A stretch of DNA of 64,000 nt from Callaeas wilsoni (Eukaryota > Chordata > Aves > Passeriformes > Callaeidae): assembly GCA_013398955.1 (NCBI GenBank), contig VWPU01011622.1, positions 1 to 64,000 of the forward strand, in the 5' to 3' direction. Positions 11,616-22,660 of the stretch are shown here, one piece after another; positions within the stretch are counted from its first letter, which is position 1; the number at the start of each line of letters is the position of its first letter. The position numbers were made by a program, and so were the translations under genes. The notes below the pieces were generated by a model. That model had not been told where the DNA came from and made no database searches. It saw nothing but the letters and a program-made list of their open reading frames with translations.

Positions 11616-12174
11616 GGTGTCTGTGTGACAGGAATGGTTTGGCACAGGTTCACGGGGGAAGTTTGAGCCATCTTATTTTCCATGGGTACTGTTTTGCCTA
11701 GAGCCTGCCTGGCCTTTTGCGCCGAGACTGCGTTAATCCTGGCTTGGTAGAGGGCACTTCATTATTTAGGTGGGAAAATACCAATTTGTTGGCGTTCAGT
11801 CCGCCCCTGTGTGTGTGTTAATGTTATATTTGTTATGCACGTTATTGCTGCCATCTCTTTCTGTCCAAAACCCCTGCAAAGCCAGTCTGGGGAAAAGGGC
11901 TCGTTTCGAACTCTGAATCGCTGCTATTCTCTGGAGTCCCTTACAAGTCTCAGTTTGGGTTTTAAAGCTGGTAAAAACAATCCAGTTTAGGATGCTGTTG
12001 GTTTTGCTGAGCGTGTACTACCCCACCAAACATTTTTCTTGGTCAGTCCAGCTGCCACTTTAGAGCTCTAGTCCATACTGTGCTGCTTTTCTGTTTGAAG
12101 AGAGATGCAAGAAAATCACCCTGTAACAACCACGGCTGTGAGGCATTTCCAGCCTTTGAATAAGTTGTACAGGA

Positions 12175-12369
12175 TTTTCCTTCTTTTTTCCTTCTTTCTT
12201 CCTTCTTTCTTCCTTCTTTTTTCCTTTTTTTTTCCTTCTTTTTTCCTTCTGTTTTCCTTCTTTTTTCCTTGTTTTTTCCTTCCCCTCTTCGTCTTCCCCT
12301 CCTCCTCTTCCCCTCTTCCTCTCTTCCTCTTCCCCTCTTCCTCTTCTCCTCCTCTTTTTTTTTCCCCCC
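12175..12369 (+). repeat. 195-bp polypyrimidine tract (TTCC/TTTTTCC-rich)
   Basis: Nearly pure C/T on the + strand, interrupted only by three G (12251, 12271, 12291). The left part is T-rich with CCTTCTTT-type units; the right part is C-rich with CCTCTTCC-type units. Such homopurine-homopyrimidine stretches can adopt intramolecular triplex (H-DNA) structure under superhelical stress; that is known for the class and not shown here. Charged Lys/Arg/Glu-rich frames read from the minus strand are artefacts of the tract. Confidence 0.95.
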
Positions 12370-12975
12370 ATGATTGCTGTCTGCATACCAGCACAGCAGA
12401 TGCTGATAATTCAGCTAAAATGCCCAGCGTTTAGGCCTTGTATTCTTATCCGTGGGGAGGAAAAGAGCCTTTTAGTACAGCTTTGGCATGGATTGATACG
12501 GAGGTGGTAGCAGAGAGGTCAGATGAGGGGTTTTCTTGGAAGCTTAGTGCAGGATTTTTATGCATGGCTTCCTGGCTATCTGCACAGGTATTTTATATAA
12601 ACAGGAGATTGACATCTTTATAGACCTGTTACAGATGTGTTCTCATCTGAAGGTCACAGTTTCCCTTGTTTGTGTGTGAGGCTCTCTCCATGCCTTGCTC
12701 TGGGGCTGGTGATCCGTGCTGGGACCTCTCCTGTCTCTCAAACTTCTTTCACCTGCAGGGAATTCTCCTGTGAGCCAGAACGTGCTCATGCATTTTCTGC
12801 CTGTGATTGGTGCTGTTTAGGTAACATTGAAATACCTATTTTTTAAAAATTGTGCAGATTTGAAGGTTTGGGGTGTGTTTCCCCCCGGAATCTAGTAAGT
12901 TTGAGGGGTTTTTCTGTAAGTGTAAAAGTACTGAAAGTCTTTTTTGTACCTCTTACTGGTGCTGCCCTTTTTTAG

Positions 12976-13022
12976 GGATGGGGCTTGATCTAGGAGCTCT
13001 TGCCAACCCTAATGATTCTACA
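12976..13022 (+). mobile_element. Short CR1 3' end remnant
   Basis: The piece 'ggcttgatctaggagctctt' followed by 'gccaaccctaatgattctac' resembles the last 45 bp of CR1 in direct orientation (gatgatctt...ccaaccctaatgattctat). It is short and diverged, so chance similarity is possible. Confidence 0.45.
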
Positions 13023-13138
13023 GGATGGGTTACTTAGGAAACTAGCTGGATTTCTACTTCTTTTAGCCTGAGCTTGATGTCCAAATCATATCAGGTTACT
13101 TGAAGCATCACAGAGACTTAATTGACCCCCTGCCAATT

Positions 13139-13180
13139 AATTGACCCCTCAAAACCTCTAATTGACCCCTCAAAACCTCT
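13139..13180. repeat. 21-bp perfect tandem duplication
   Basis: Two identical 21-bp units (13139-13159 and 13160-13180), starting AATTGACCCC, with a third partial unit (ATTGACCCC) just upstream near 13120. Likely replication slippage. Confidence 0.92.
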
Positions 13181-14554
13181 GATTAAAGGGGTGAATAATT
13201 TTGCAAGGACATACCAATTCTGATTCCCCGATCTATTTTTTTTAATGCAATTTGTATCGTGCATTGTCCCCTTCTGTCAACTCATATTTCTCTTTGCAAT
13301 TGTTCTCTGATATTCCTGTAAAATCCAGCTTCAGCAAATGTTCCTCCTGGAAACTTTGGCTGTGTGAAGAGATGGAACACAGGGAGGGTATGGACTGGAG
13401 CAGGGAATTCATGGAGGTTGCTAGAAGGCACTCTTGGGAAGCTGCATTCAGCGTTTGCCTGTGGGATTATGCCGAGAAACCCAACCCTCCTGACTTTCCA
13501 AGCTGTTTGATGGTATTTTTATACAACCTCCAGGCTCACCACCTTCCCTGCTTTTCTCACCTGCAGCCTGTTCCTCCCCACCAAGCTCAGCTTCCCTCAC
13601 TGCCCAGAGCAACGCCTTTCCCATCTAGCCTTCGAGGCTTTCTCACCGATGGAAATTCCTGCAGGTGGAGCTGGAATGACATCCTGCTGCTGGAGTAAGT
13701 TGTGAGGCAAGGCTTGGCTCTGCTTCCCCGTGGTTCCTGGTTCTCACCTTGCTCTCCACGTGCCTGTGTTTGGCCACCTCTGGATCAGCAGACTGCAATG
13801 TCCAAGGACATTGTGCAGCAGTTGAGTTCGTTTTCTTGTAATCAGTCGTCCTGATTTAATTCTGACAGGAGGGAATCTCATTCCACTGCTTGTCCCCTAA
13901 GGACTTGTGATGAAAGGCACGGACTTAGAGCAGAAAACCATTTCTTCCTGGGTGCAACTACTTGATATTATCCATGATAAGGTTGTCTTTTGCACTGATT
14001 TATCTAGAAAGGCCTCTGGGCATTCCCAGATGCTGGGCAGCCCAGGGGGACGTGAGAATAAGAAATTCGGTGCTGTTGGTGCCTAATTTTCCTGCCGTTT
14101 TCTGCAGGTGGCTGTTTCCTTGAAGCCTCAAGCTGGGAATGTGAGCCCCTGGTCTGGCTCCCACTGCACCTCCACTGTGCTGTTCAATCCCACCAGCAGA
14201 GTGTCTCCCAGGATGAGAAATAGCTGCTGAAGCACAGGAGAGCTCTAAAAGGTTGGGAACGTGCTCGAAACACCAACAAATTGATCTGTACAGGGTTCCT
14301 GCTGTGAGCACCAGTGTGAAAAAACAGGATGGGAGAAACCAGACAGGCTGGGTTTGCATGAGATGGCAGAAATGAATTGCAGGGGAGCTTGGGGTATTTC
14401 CACTGCAAGCTGTGGTATGTCCACCCTGGACAGGCTGTGCTCCAGGAAAGCGCATTTGTAATGGGCGTGTTGAATGGTGGCATGTTCCATATGGGGTCTG
14501 CTCTGTGCCTGCCCTCATTTACCTGCTGGAGATGGTGAAGGGGTCCTAGATGTC

Positions 14555-14722
14555 GTGGAATCCCAGAATGGTTTGGGTTGGAAGGGACCTTTAAAGCTCA
14601 TCTTGTTTTGCACTCCTGCCACGGGCAGGGACACCTCCCTCTAGACCAGGCTGCTCCAAGCCCCGTCCAACTTGGCCTTGAACGCTTGCAGGCACGTGGC
14701 ATCCACAGCTTCCCTGGGCAAG
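14555..14722 (-). mobile_element. CR1 LINE 3' end, minus strand
   Basis: Begins on + with 'gtggaatcccagaatggtttgggttggaagggacctttaaagctcat', then 'cacgggcagggacacctcc', 'ctagaccaggctgctccaagccccgtccaacttggccttgaacgctt' and 'catccacagcttccctgggca'. This is the reversed CR1 terminal 170 bp, truncated at its 5' side within the block where 'ctgtgccagtgcc' would follow. Confidence 0.93.
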
Positions 14723-16679
14723 GTGTGGGTGGGCACAGCTCTCCATGGGTCCCCCTTTCCGGACTGCTCTTCCTGGGGCTGTGCCAGCAGCCTCGCAGCC
14801 CCTGCACTGGTGGAATGTGGCCCTCAGCCCCTTTACCTGCTGTGGCTGCGCTGCGTTCCCTGGTGGGGCTCCGGCCAGGGAGCAGGATCCTCAGAAAGAA
14901 TCTGCACCCGTGTCTTGCTCCCTCCCAGTCCGGGGCGTTTTGCAGCTTCAGGGCTTCCTGAGCTGAACGTTAATCTGTAACTCCATGTTTAATAGTCCTT
15001 GATGGACTCTTGCCAGATTGCTCAAGCCTTTTTGCGTTCTGGGCCCTTGGCGTGCCCCGTTGTAAAGGGTTCATGCCTGGTGTGACAGAGCTGGAGGCTG
15101 TTTCAGTAATGCTTCAAAGTCTTTGTTTTTCCTGGTACGTTGAGTTTTTGCTGTTATTTCTCAGGCCTCTGGCATCCCCTGACCTTTCCCCGGCATGAAG
15201 AGCATCTCGCAGCCCTGCTTCTGATATCTTTTTTTCCTCTCTCTGAGGATTTTTTGAGAAGGTGGTCTGCAGTCGTGCAGGCTATCAGGCTGGGGTTGGG
15301 GGGAGATGCTGTGCAACCTGGTGGGTTTGTGCTGGGGTTTGCTGCAAGTCCCACAAACCCTGCTTAAAAAGAAGCGTGTTCTCAGCTCTGCCCAGAAAGC
15401 AGAGCTCAGCTCAAACACTGAGCCAACCAGTGTGCTTCTCCCTTCCTTGCTGCTCTGCTTTCCCTGTTAATATCTGCTGGAAGAGCTCATGTCTGTCCCC
15501 TCTCAACATCGACCTGGGCATGTCCAAGTCCCTTGTGCAGAGCTGATGTTCTCACACTTCCCTCTCCTCTGGGTGTTTTCTCTTTCGTCTTATATATTTT
15601 TTTTCTTAGTGCAGGTTATTTTAGCACAGTAAACATTTTTTTGACAGTTAGTGACATGAATAAATCCTTTTCCTGTCCTGCCCCTGGTTTATTATTTAAG
15701 GGGAGAAGATGATTAAATCCAGCAGGGCTGATTTGAATTCTCTGTTCGCAGGAAGAGGGCGGCTGATGGGGGTCTGTCAAGCCGCAGAGTTTGCGTTCAT
15801 CAGCATCTTGGGAGAAACAGCGGTGCCAGCTGCTTAAAACATCTGGTTTGGGTTGTTCCCTCCACTCCCCATCTCTGCTTTTCTTTCTTTTTCTGTTCTT
15901 CTGGAGAGTTCAGCGTTGCTGACTCTGAATGTTGGATCTAGCGGGGCGACAGCTTGGTTTCTGCTGTTCCACGGGAGCACCAGAGCCTGCTGAGGTTACC
16001 GGGTTGGAGTCCAAGCGAGGGTCAGCCAGAGCAGTAAAAAACCACCATCTGCTCCCAGCTTGCTGAAGGAGAAGCTCTCGCAGCTTGGGGCCGGGCTCTG
16101 TGTGCCTCGGGGCCCAGTCTGTGGCTCGTGCGATGCCAGCACAGAGCAGGGAGGGCCCCCCTGTGCAAAGGGAGAAGGTGTTTTCCTAACCTCGGTGGCA
16201 TGGAAACACAGGCAGCGAGAGCGAAAGAAGCCCCAGTAGAGTTAATTAAGTGTTGCATTTAAAAGGTGGAATCGAATGGAATCGCTTTGCATTTATTGGA
16301 GTTAGCTTTTCCTGCTCTCAGGGCTTGGAGGAGGGCTGAGTACCTGTGCAGTCGGGAGCAGTGCATTAGTGTGGGTTTGGCTGAGGGCTTGAGAGAGGAG
16401 TTTTGAGCTCTCTGAGCAGTGCATTTGCTCACCAGCAAGCCCTGAGCCTGCCCGATGAAGGCAGAGTGCTGTAAGTACTGTCAGGAAGATGCAGGGGTGA
16501 GGGTCCCCTCCTTTCTATCCCCTTTCCCATCATCTTCACTGAAAGATGTCTGTAGGACCAGCACCTTCTGGAGACTGGACTCATCCAGCTGGTGCATCTG
16601 TGCAGTGAACCCCATGCTCAGGTCCTGCTGTGCTGTCTCCCAGTGGAGCTCAGCCTGGCTAATTAAGCAGAGGCTAAAT
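14723..16679. other. Unique non-coding DNA, no gene seen
   Basis: No recognisable gene. A block at about 15660-15850 (TTTATTATTTAAGG, GATGATTAAATCC, then GTTTGCGTTCATCAGCATC) is repeat-free and could be conserved. Frames at 15010-15546 overlap in several registers. Confidence 0.5.
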
Positions 16680-17155
16680 CCCAGAATTCCAGAATCACTG
16701 AGGTCCAAGACGACTGAGTCCAACCTGTGCCCCATCCCGATCTTGTCAACCAGCCCAGAGCACTGAGTGCCACGTCCAGGCATTCCCTGGACACTTTCAG
16801 GGATGGGGACTCCACCCCCTTCCCGGGCGGTCCATTCCAAAGCTTGACACCACTTTCCGTGAGGAAATTCCTGCTGATGTCCAAGCTGAGCCTCCCCTGG
16901 CACAGCTTGAGGCCGATTCCCCTTGACATGTCCCTGTTCCCTGGGAGCAGAGCCCGACCCCCCCTGGCTGCCCCCTCCTGGCAGGGAGTTGTGCAGAGCC
17001 AGAAGGTCCCCCCTGAGCCTCCTTTGCCCCAGGCTGAGCCCCTTTCCCAGCTCCCTCAGCCGCTCCTGGGGCTCCAGCCCCTTCCCCAGCTCCGTTCCCT
17101 TCCCTGGACACGCTCTGGCTCTTCCTTGTGAGCATCCCAGTACTGGACACAGCAT
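16680..17155 (-). mobile_element. CR1 LINE 3' fragment (about 480 bp), minus strand
   Basis: The longest CR1 tail here without internal duplication. On + it runs 'ccagaattccagaatcactgagg', 'cttgtcaaccagcccagagcactgagtgccacgtccaggc', 'ggacactttcagggatggggactccaccccc', 'ccgtgaggaaattcctgctgatgtccaagctgagcctcccctggcacagcttgagg', then the GC-rich part and 'gcatcccagtactggacacagca'. A 224-codon frame on the minus strand (16481-17155) lies mostly in this element, reading its 3' region, and is not a host gene. Confidence 0.93.
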
Positions 17156-18859
17156 TTAAGATGAATATAAAACCCATAAACAACCAAACTGTAACCCTGT
17201 TACATTTGCCCTGTGCTGATGGGGTCGCCCAGCTCAGCGCTGGGTTCTCCATGCGCCACAGGAACCGGTGGCTGTGAGTACAGACACCCCCTCAAGGCTG
17301 AGGCTCGGCCGTCACCGGGGTTAGGAACCCGCCACTTGGAATAATCAGCGACGTTTCCTGTGGTCTGGATGCCACTGAGTCCGGAAAATTCAACCTAATC
17401 TTGTTTGGTGTCTGCCCGCACCTTGCTGGAGGGGAATTCTGTTCCACTGAAAGCTGCACTGCAAACGTGTGCCAAAAGGAGCAGGTCCATGTCTGAAGCA
17501 GAGCCAGCTCCTCCTCTCAGCGTGGAAATGGAGCTCCTGGACCCACCTGGCCTCACCTGGCCTCGTCCTCCACTGCCAATATTTTAGTGGGATCGGTTGT
17601 CTCATGGTATTTTGGCGATAGAGGATGACTTGCAAAGTTTCAGGTTCTCCTGGGTTGTCCTTTCACCTGCCTGTCTTTCCCCTTCAGCCTCCTGTGCTTC
17701 TGATGCCTGACTTTATTATCTTTGCTATTTCTAACCCTCTTTTTGGTCCCTGTCAGAGCCTGGTTTCTGCTGGGGGGAAGATGGAAAAGGTCAGGCTCTC
17801 GCTAGTGAAGCTTATTTAATTTGTTTGCTGCATCTGTGGACAAACTTGCATGGATGTTGCAAGTATGACCTACCAGGAGCCTCCTGGGCACGTGGGCCCC
17901 ATGGTTGCTTATTTATTTACCTCTCCTCTGTTGCTCTTTTCTCCCACCTGATCCAGTATTCCCAGTTTTACCTCTCCTGCAGGAAAAAAAAGCTTAGTGG
18001 ACTGCAAACAGTAAATAAAACTGACATTTGCAGCAGTCAGTCTGCTACAAACAGGACGGGGAGGCAGCAGCACTTTTTTGGGCTTGTTTCCACTCCTTGT
18101 TTAAAATCTCTTTTAATCAGGAGCTAATGACAACTTTTGGTCACGAGAGCTGATGTGCAGGGAAAAAAAAAACCCCACCAGTTTGCATTCAAAATAATGC
18201 AAACCATTATAAATAGGAGGATCTGCAAGGATATAATCAAGCTAAATTGCGCATTGTTGCTCTCACCAGAGATGATTTCTTGCCTCTATCTGGGTTGGGC
18301 TGGTGTCTGGCTTTAGGGAGGATGTGTTCTCTCTTTATTCCACTTATAAACCTTTGCAGCAGCAGCTGGTGGCTGCAAGAGTGGGTTTTTCCTCTGGGTT
18401 TTGTGCGGATCAAGCAAATATTCCGGCGGCTTGGATATTGCTGCCCAAACTGTCGCAGGAAAATTGTCCTGCAGGTTTCTGCCACTCCTCCTGCAGCTGA
18501 ACTGACCCCTTAAGGTGGATCTGTCTCCTCCTGGACTCTGCTGCAGGCAGACATGGAAAAGTCTTGCAACAGGTCACAGCAGCAGCCTGCCAGGAAAACA
18601 GCTCTGGCTTGGGAATAAAGGACTCTCTCTGCCTGCAGATGGTGTGCAATAAGCTCTGGATTTTAGTGACTCCACGCAATTTATCCTATTGAAAGTAGCT
18701 GAGCCTGGAGAGAATCGGGAGCTGACGCTGGAGTCTCCAAACAGATCGTAATGTGTTTAATACTTGGGTGGGTTTTTGTCCTCATTTTCTTCAACTGTGT
18801 TGTACATGAATGCAACATAAAAATGGTGCGTTTTTCCATGCTTTAATTGGAATAGCGTG
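17156..18859. other. Unique non-coding DNA, no gene seen
   Basis: No gene or further repeat recognised. A repeat-free AT-rich piece at 18180-18260 contains TTATAAATAG and TATAATCAAGC cores and may be regulatory; evidence is compositional only. Confidence 0.5.
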
Positions 18860-19162
18860 TGGAAACATGGAATGGTTTGGGTTGGAAAGGACATTAAAGT
18901 TCAGCCGGTCCCACCCCCTGCCATGGTCAGGGACACCTTCCACTATCCCAGGGTGCTCCAAGCCCTGTCCAGCCTGGCCTTGGACACTTCCAGAGATCCA
19001 GGAGCCACCACGGCTTCTCTGAACAACCTGTGCCAGGGCCTCATCACCCTCAGAAGGAGGAATTTTTTCCCAATATCCCATCTAAACCTTCCCTCCTTCA
19101 GCTTAAGGCCATTTCCCCCTTGTTCCATCACTCCCTGCCCTTGTGAAAAGTCCCTGTACTTT
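18860..19162 (-). mobile_element. CR1 LINE 3' fragment (about 300 bp), minus strand
   Basis: On + it begins 'aacatggaatggtttgggttggaaaggacattaaag', then 'ctgccatggtcagggacacc', 'caagccctgtccagcctggccttggacacttccagagat', 'acaacctgtgccagggcctcatcaccctcagaaggagg', and ends in the 'cccttgtgaaaagtccctg' block. It lines up with the CR1 copy at 1158-1940 over its whole length, minus that copy's extra repeats. Confidence 0.93.
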
Positions 19163-19669
19163 GTGTATTGTGGAGACAGCTTATAAATTGGGCAGCAGTG
19201 GTCTGGTCTTCTGATTTTCCTACTAAAGGATCTTTTAAATTTTTTTAATAATAATTTGTTTGGTTGCTCCTTCACTGGGCAGTTCTCTGAGAAGTGCAGG
19301 TATCTTCAGTTATGGCTTGGCAGTGAAACTTGCCATGGAAATAGCACTGCCTGAGAAACTTCATGGTTATGGAAGGCAAACGTGGCTTTATGATGTCACT
19401 CTTGTCCCCAAAACACAGCCCTTGGCTCAGTTATTCTGCATGTGTCTCTCTTAAAGCTTTTCCCCCTTTGTTCCACTGTGTGTGGACCAACTTTTGCTGA
19501 GGAATGGGAGCGTCCTGAGGTTTAAGCGACCTAATTTCATCTGTGCTGCTTTCGTCTCTCTAACCTCGGAAGGCAGAGACCCTGAACTGAAAAGCGTATA
19601 AAAAGATTCTAATTAGTACAGGACAAAAAAAATAAGGCTTCCCTTGAAAAAGGGACTGATTTTAATATT

Positions 19670-20296
19670 CTAAATTAACAAAAGGGTGGAGTTACAAGCA
19701 GCAAGTGTGGCACCTACTTGGATATTCCACAGCATCCTTTTTTTTGGCCTAGTTCTTGGTAGGAAGGCAAGCTCCAGGGTGGAGTTATAGCTCCCATCAG
19801 AGAGTGTCTCGTTTGGACACATTGACGAGTCGCTGATGTCCTTGTCAGCTGTAAATGTCAACCCGGCTGTCAGGAGGCAGCTCGGGGTGGGAGAGGTGAA
19901 AACACCTGGTGTCACCTCCTGCCTCCTCGTGTGGCCCACCCGGGACAGGCAGGAACCCCTGGTTCTGATGAGCAGCTGGGAAAGCCACCAGCTCCTGGCT
20001 GAGCGCGACGTCGACTCTTCGGCCACGCAAAGGGGTCGTCTCCGCTTGCTCAGGAGGTCCCACGAGGAGCTGCTCTTCCAGGGAAGGCAGGCACACCAGG
20101 AAAGCTGATTTTTGGGGTGGCTCTTGGAAAAAAGCCCAGTGTATTTGGAATTAGGCACTAGGACATCACAGCTTGCGGCCTCTTTGGCCAGATGCCTGTT
20201 GAGCCGGGGCACTTTTGGCAGGTGGAGATGAAGAGTTTTGCTGGGTGCTTGGAGAACTCTGCTTTCCGCCTGTAATTTTTTTGTCAGAACTTTCAT
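19670..20296 (-). CDS. Unrecognised 208-codon open frame, probably spurious
   Basis: An ATG-initiated frame of 208 codons on the minus strand, among the longest in the window outside any repeat. The product would be rich in Ser, Leu and Arg with no signal peptide, membrane segment or motif that I recognise. The region carries unusually many CpGs for this window (19800-20060), which lowers stop-codon frequency and also leaves frames open at 19836-20108 (+) and 19845-20096 (-). One frame of this length is close to what chance gives in 64 kb. It could still be a single-exon or exon-derived coding piece. No promoter or polyadenylation context supports it. Confidence 0.12.
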   Translation of the reverse strand: MKVLTKKLQAESRVLQAPSKTLHLHLPKVPRLNRHLAKEAASCDVLVPNSKYTGLFSKSHPKNQLSWCACLPWKSSSSWDLLSKRRRPLCVAEESTSRSARSWWLSQLLIRTRGSCLSRVGHTRRQEVTPGVFTSPTPSCLLTAGLTFTADKDISDSSMCPNETLSDGSYNSTLELAFLPRTRPKKRMLWNIQVGATLAACNSTLLLI

Positions 20297-20514
20297 TCCT
20301 CTTTATTGCTGTTTTTCTACTTTTTCTCTGGGCTTCTAATGACAGTGATTACGCCAAATGTGGCACATTTCATGTACTGTGGAAATGACTTTCAGACCCA
20401 ACTCTCAGTGCTTAGAGGACCATTAAAAACCCTGCTTTTCAGAACTAAGCTTTGGTGTTCTCCCCACTCTATTCCCAGTCCCGCGTTAAGCTGTAAAGTA
20501 GTAAAATTGCTGAC

Positions 20515-20690
20515 TTGATTATGTTGCATTAATTAATTATCTCTATGGCAACATGCACTGATGTCATAAATATGGGAATTCAGCGGCGCAGCTGGATGGA
20601 AGAGGAGCTAATGGATAAATGGGGAGAAAGCTTTCTTTTTTTAATCTCTGCAGCAGTTAAGTAAACACATTACTAATAAAGTAATATTTT
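20515..20690. promoter_or_regulatory. Candidate enhancer-like block
   Basis: A repeat-free block with tightly packed motif-like words: overlapping TTAATTAATTA homeodomain cores followed by TTATCT (GATA-type) at 20528-20542, ATGGCAAC (RFX X-box half-site) at 20545-20552, and TGATGTCA (CRE-like) at 20559-20566. ATGTTGC (20521-20527) and GCAACAT (20548-20554) form an inverted pair around the AT core. Each word alone is common; their packing is the observation. Binding or enhancer activity is inferred, not shown. Confidence 0.3.
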
Positions 20691-21989
20691 GCATAGTTTC
20701 TCTTTCACTGCCCCATTTCCCTTTTGCTGGAACCTTCTGCATTGCACAGGTGCTGTGTGTTCCTCCTAAAGAAGTTTTCCAAGCTTCGGGTCCAGCTCTC
20801 AGCCTGCTCAAAGCACTGGGTAACCCCCTGCTCGCTGTTACACTGACACGTGGAAATCCAGGGCTTCTCCTTGCAGCAGGAATCCCTTTGCCTTCAGCAA
20901 AGCCACCCTGCTAGGGATGGCTCTCCGTGGGGGAGGGAAGGCTGTGGATCTTGAGAAGGGAATACAGTTAATTTTGGCATTGTGGGGTGGAGGGGGTGAC
21001 ACAGTGTGAGACAGGCGATGTCAAGAGGCAGAGGAGATGGAGAAAGCGAATTTTGGCTCTGAGAAGGCTGGGATGCTCGGCTCTGCTTAATGTGGGTACA
21101 AGCAGTTGTTACTTGTCTGGCTTTTAGGAGCCCTGGGCTATCTCTGGAAGTCCTGGCTAGGCCACTGACTCTCTCCTATTCTGGCTCTTGGATTAAAGGC
21201 AGGAGAGAGGTGTCTGTGAGCAGTGCTTGGGCAGTGGGGCTGAGAGAGGGACTCTCCCTGTCTCCAGGAGTTTGTAGCGGATGTGGTGTCCTAAGAACCC
21301 AGCAGGTATGGTTTGTGATGGTAACTGCAAAATCAGGCTGGGAAGAGGAAAAAGCAGTTGTTTCAAAGGAAGAAATACGGCCAGAAGAGTCTCTAATTGC
21401 ACTGCAGGTCTAAAGCTCCCAAGAGGTCGAGACCTGGTGCTTTTCTCGCTCCTTTTTTTGTCAGTCTATCCCCTGAATAATTTTGTTTTGCTGTTTGTTT
21501 GTCGCCAGCAGCCGTGAAGCTGATCAGTCCTTACCAGTCCAGCACAATGCTTGAGGAGTAAAGGCACTCTGGGGTGAATAATTTATTCAGCTAATCTATT
21601 TTGATTTCTGTCACTTGACAGGTCCCAGGCAGGGTCTGCGTGGAGGAGGCTCGGAATGCAGCGCTGCTATTTATACAGCGCCCCGGCTCCGGGAAGTGCT
21701 GCGAGGATGCACTCGGCGGGGTGAAGAGCTTGTGATCTCAGAGCACTTGGGAATATCAGACACTCCTGAATTCTGCTTTGTACAGCAGGAAAAGGCTTTG
21801 GGATGTTCGCTTAGTTTTGCGCTGTGGCAGAGCAAGGAAAATTCACGGTGAGGGTGTGATGGGCACTGATAGGTGAGCTCCAGAACAGCCCCTCGGGAGG
21901 TGCTGAGGGTTAAAACTCTTCTGTGGAGCAGCCCAGACCCTGTGGCACGCGGCATCTGCCGGGAAAAGAAGGCCCCAGATATTGCTGGC

Positions 21990-22660
21990 CTGCTTCATGT
22001 TTAATTAGCTGCCACAGCAAGTCAGGGAAGGTTTAACTTGAAGTGCGGGACGCTGCACAAACATCGTGTTGTAAATCACCCCTCTCTGCCTGGGATATGT
22101 GCAGGAAGGGTTAAGCTGTAAAACAACCTGCCCTTTTCTACATTAATTAAAAAACCTGTTAACATGGCAATATTTTGATTTCCGCCGAAAAGTGTTTATT
22201 TTGGTAGCCTGTACAGAGTTTCAGCTATTCTAAAACCCTGAGATTTCACAGCCGAGCTTTCATGTTCCCAGCAGAGAAGGAGGTGAGATACTCAAAGAAT
22301 CTCTGTTCTTATTTCAGCACTGCACTTGCCAGCCAAATTTTCAAAAGAGCCCAGTTTGCTGACATAAATGGGGTTGCTGATGTGCCGAAGGAGAAGGAAG
22401 CGCCGGAGAACATATTCCTCCCTGGGTCCAAGTCTCTCCCATCTTATCTTTCCCTTCCATATGTTTCCTCTGTAATGAGAGGAATTATTTATCATTAAAG
22501 TGATATATAATTTAAAAACTAAAGTTAATGAATGCCTAAATTAATTTAGTGACAAAAACAAATGTCTGTCCTTCAGATCCTACAATTTTAATTGGAGTGG
22601 GCTACGGCTTAATTAACATGTATTGATTGTAGTCCCGAGTGCATCTATAGGTGGGTGGAC
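21990..22660. promoter_or_regulatory. Candidate conserved non-coding cluster, TAATTA-rich
   Basis: About 670 bp without recognised repeats. It has many homeodomain-type cores: TTTAATTAGC near 22000, ATTAATTAAA near 22143, TAAATTAATTTAG near 22540, CTTAATTAACATG and GTATTGATTG near 22610-22630. A CpG-bearing middle (22040-22060, 22183-22190, 22385-22410) separates them. The short frame 22262-22498 (+) matches nothing known. The pattern fits an ancient developmental enhancer, but conservation is unverified. Confidence 0.32.

Larger units (their letters stand above)
11616..14554. other. Unique non-coding DNA with low-complexity tracts
   Basis: No gene seen. Holds the pyrimidine tract at 12175-12369, a CR1 remnant at 12976-13022 and a 21-bp duplication at 13139-13180, each listed separately. 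Frames at 13252-13698 (+, 148 codons) and 14000-14518 (-, 172 codons) match no family I know and lack splice or start context that would support them. Confidence 0.5.

Noticed and set aside
12060..12394. Lys/Arg/Glu-rich minus-strand peptides resembling nuclear or RNA-binding tails
   Set aside because: Produced entirely by the polypyrimidine tract at 12175-12369.
16481..17155. 224-codon minus-strand frame
   Set aside because: Lies mostly within a CR1 3' tail, which often leaves a frame open; not a host gene.
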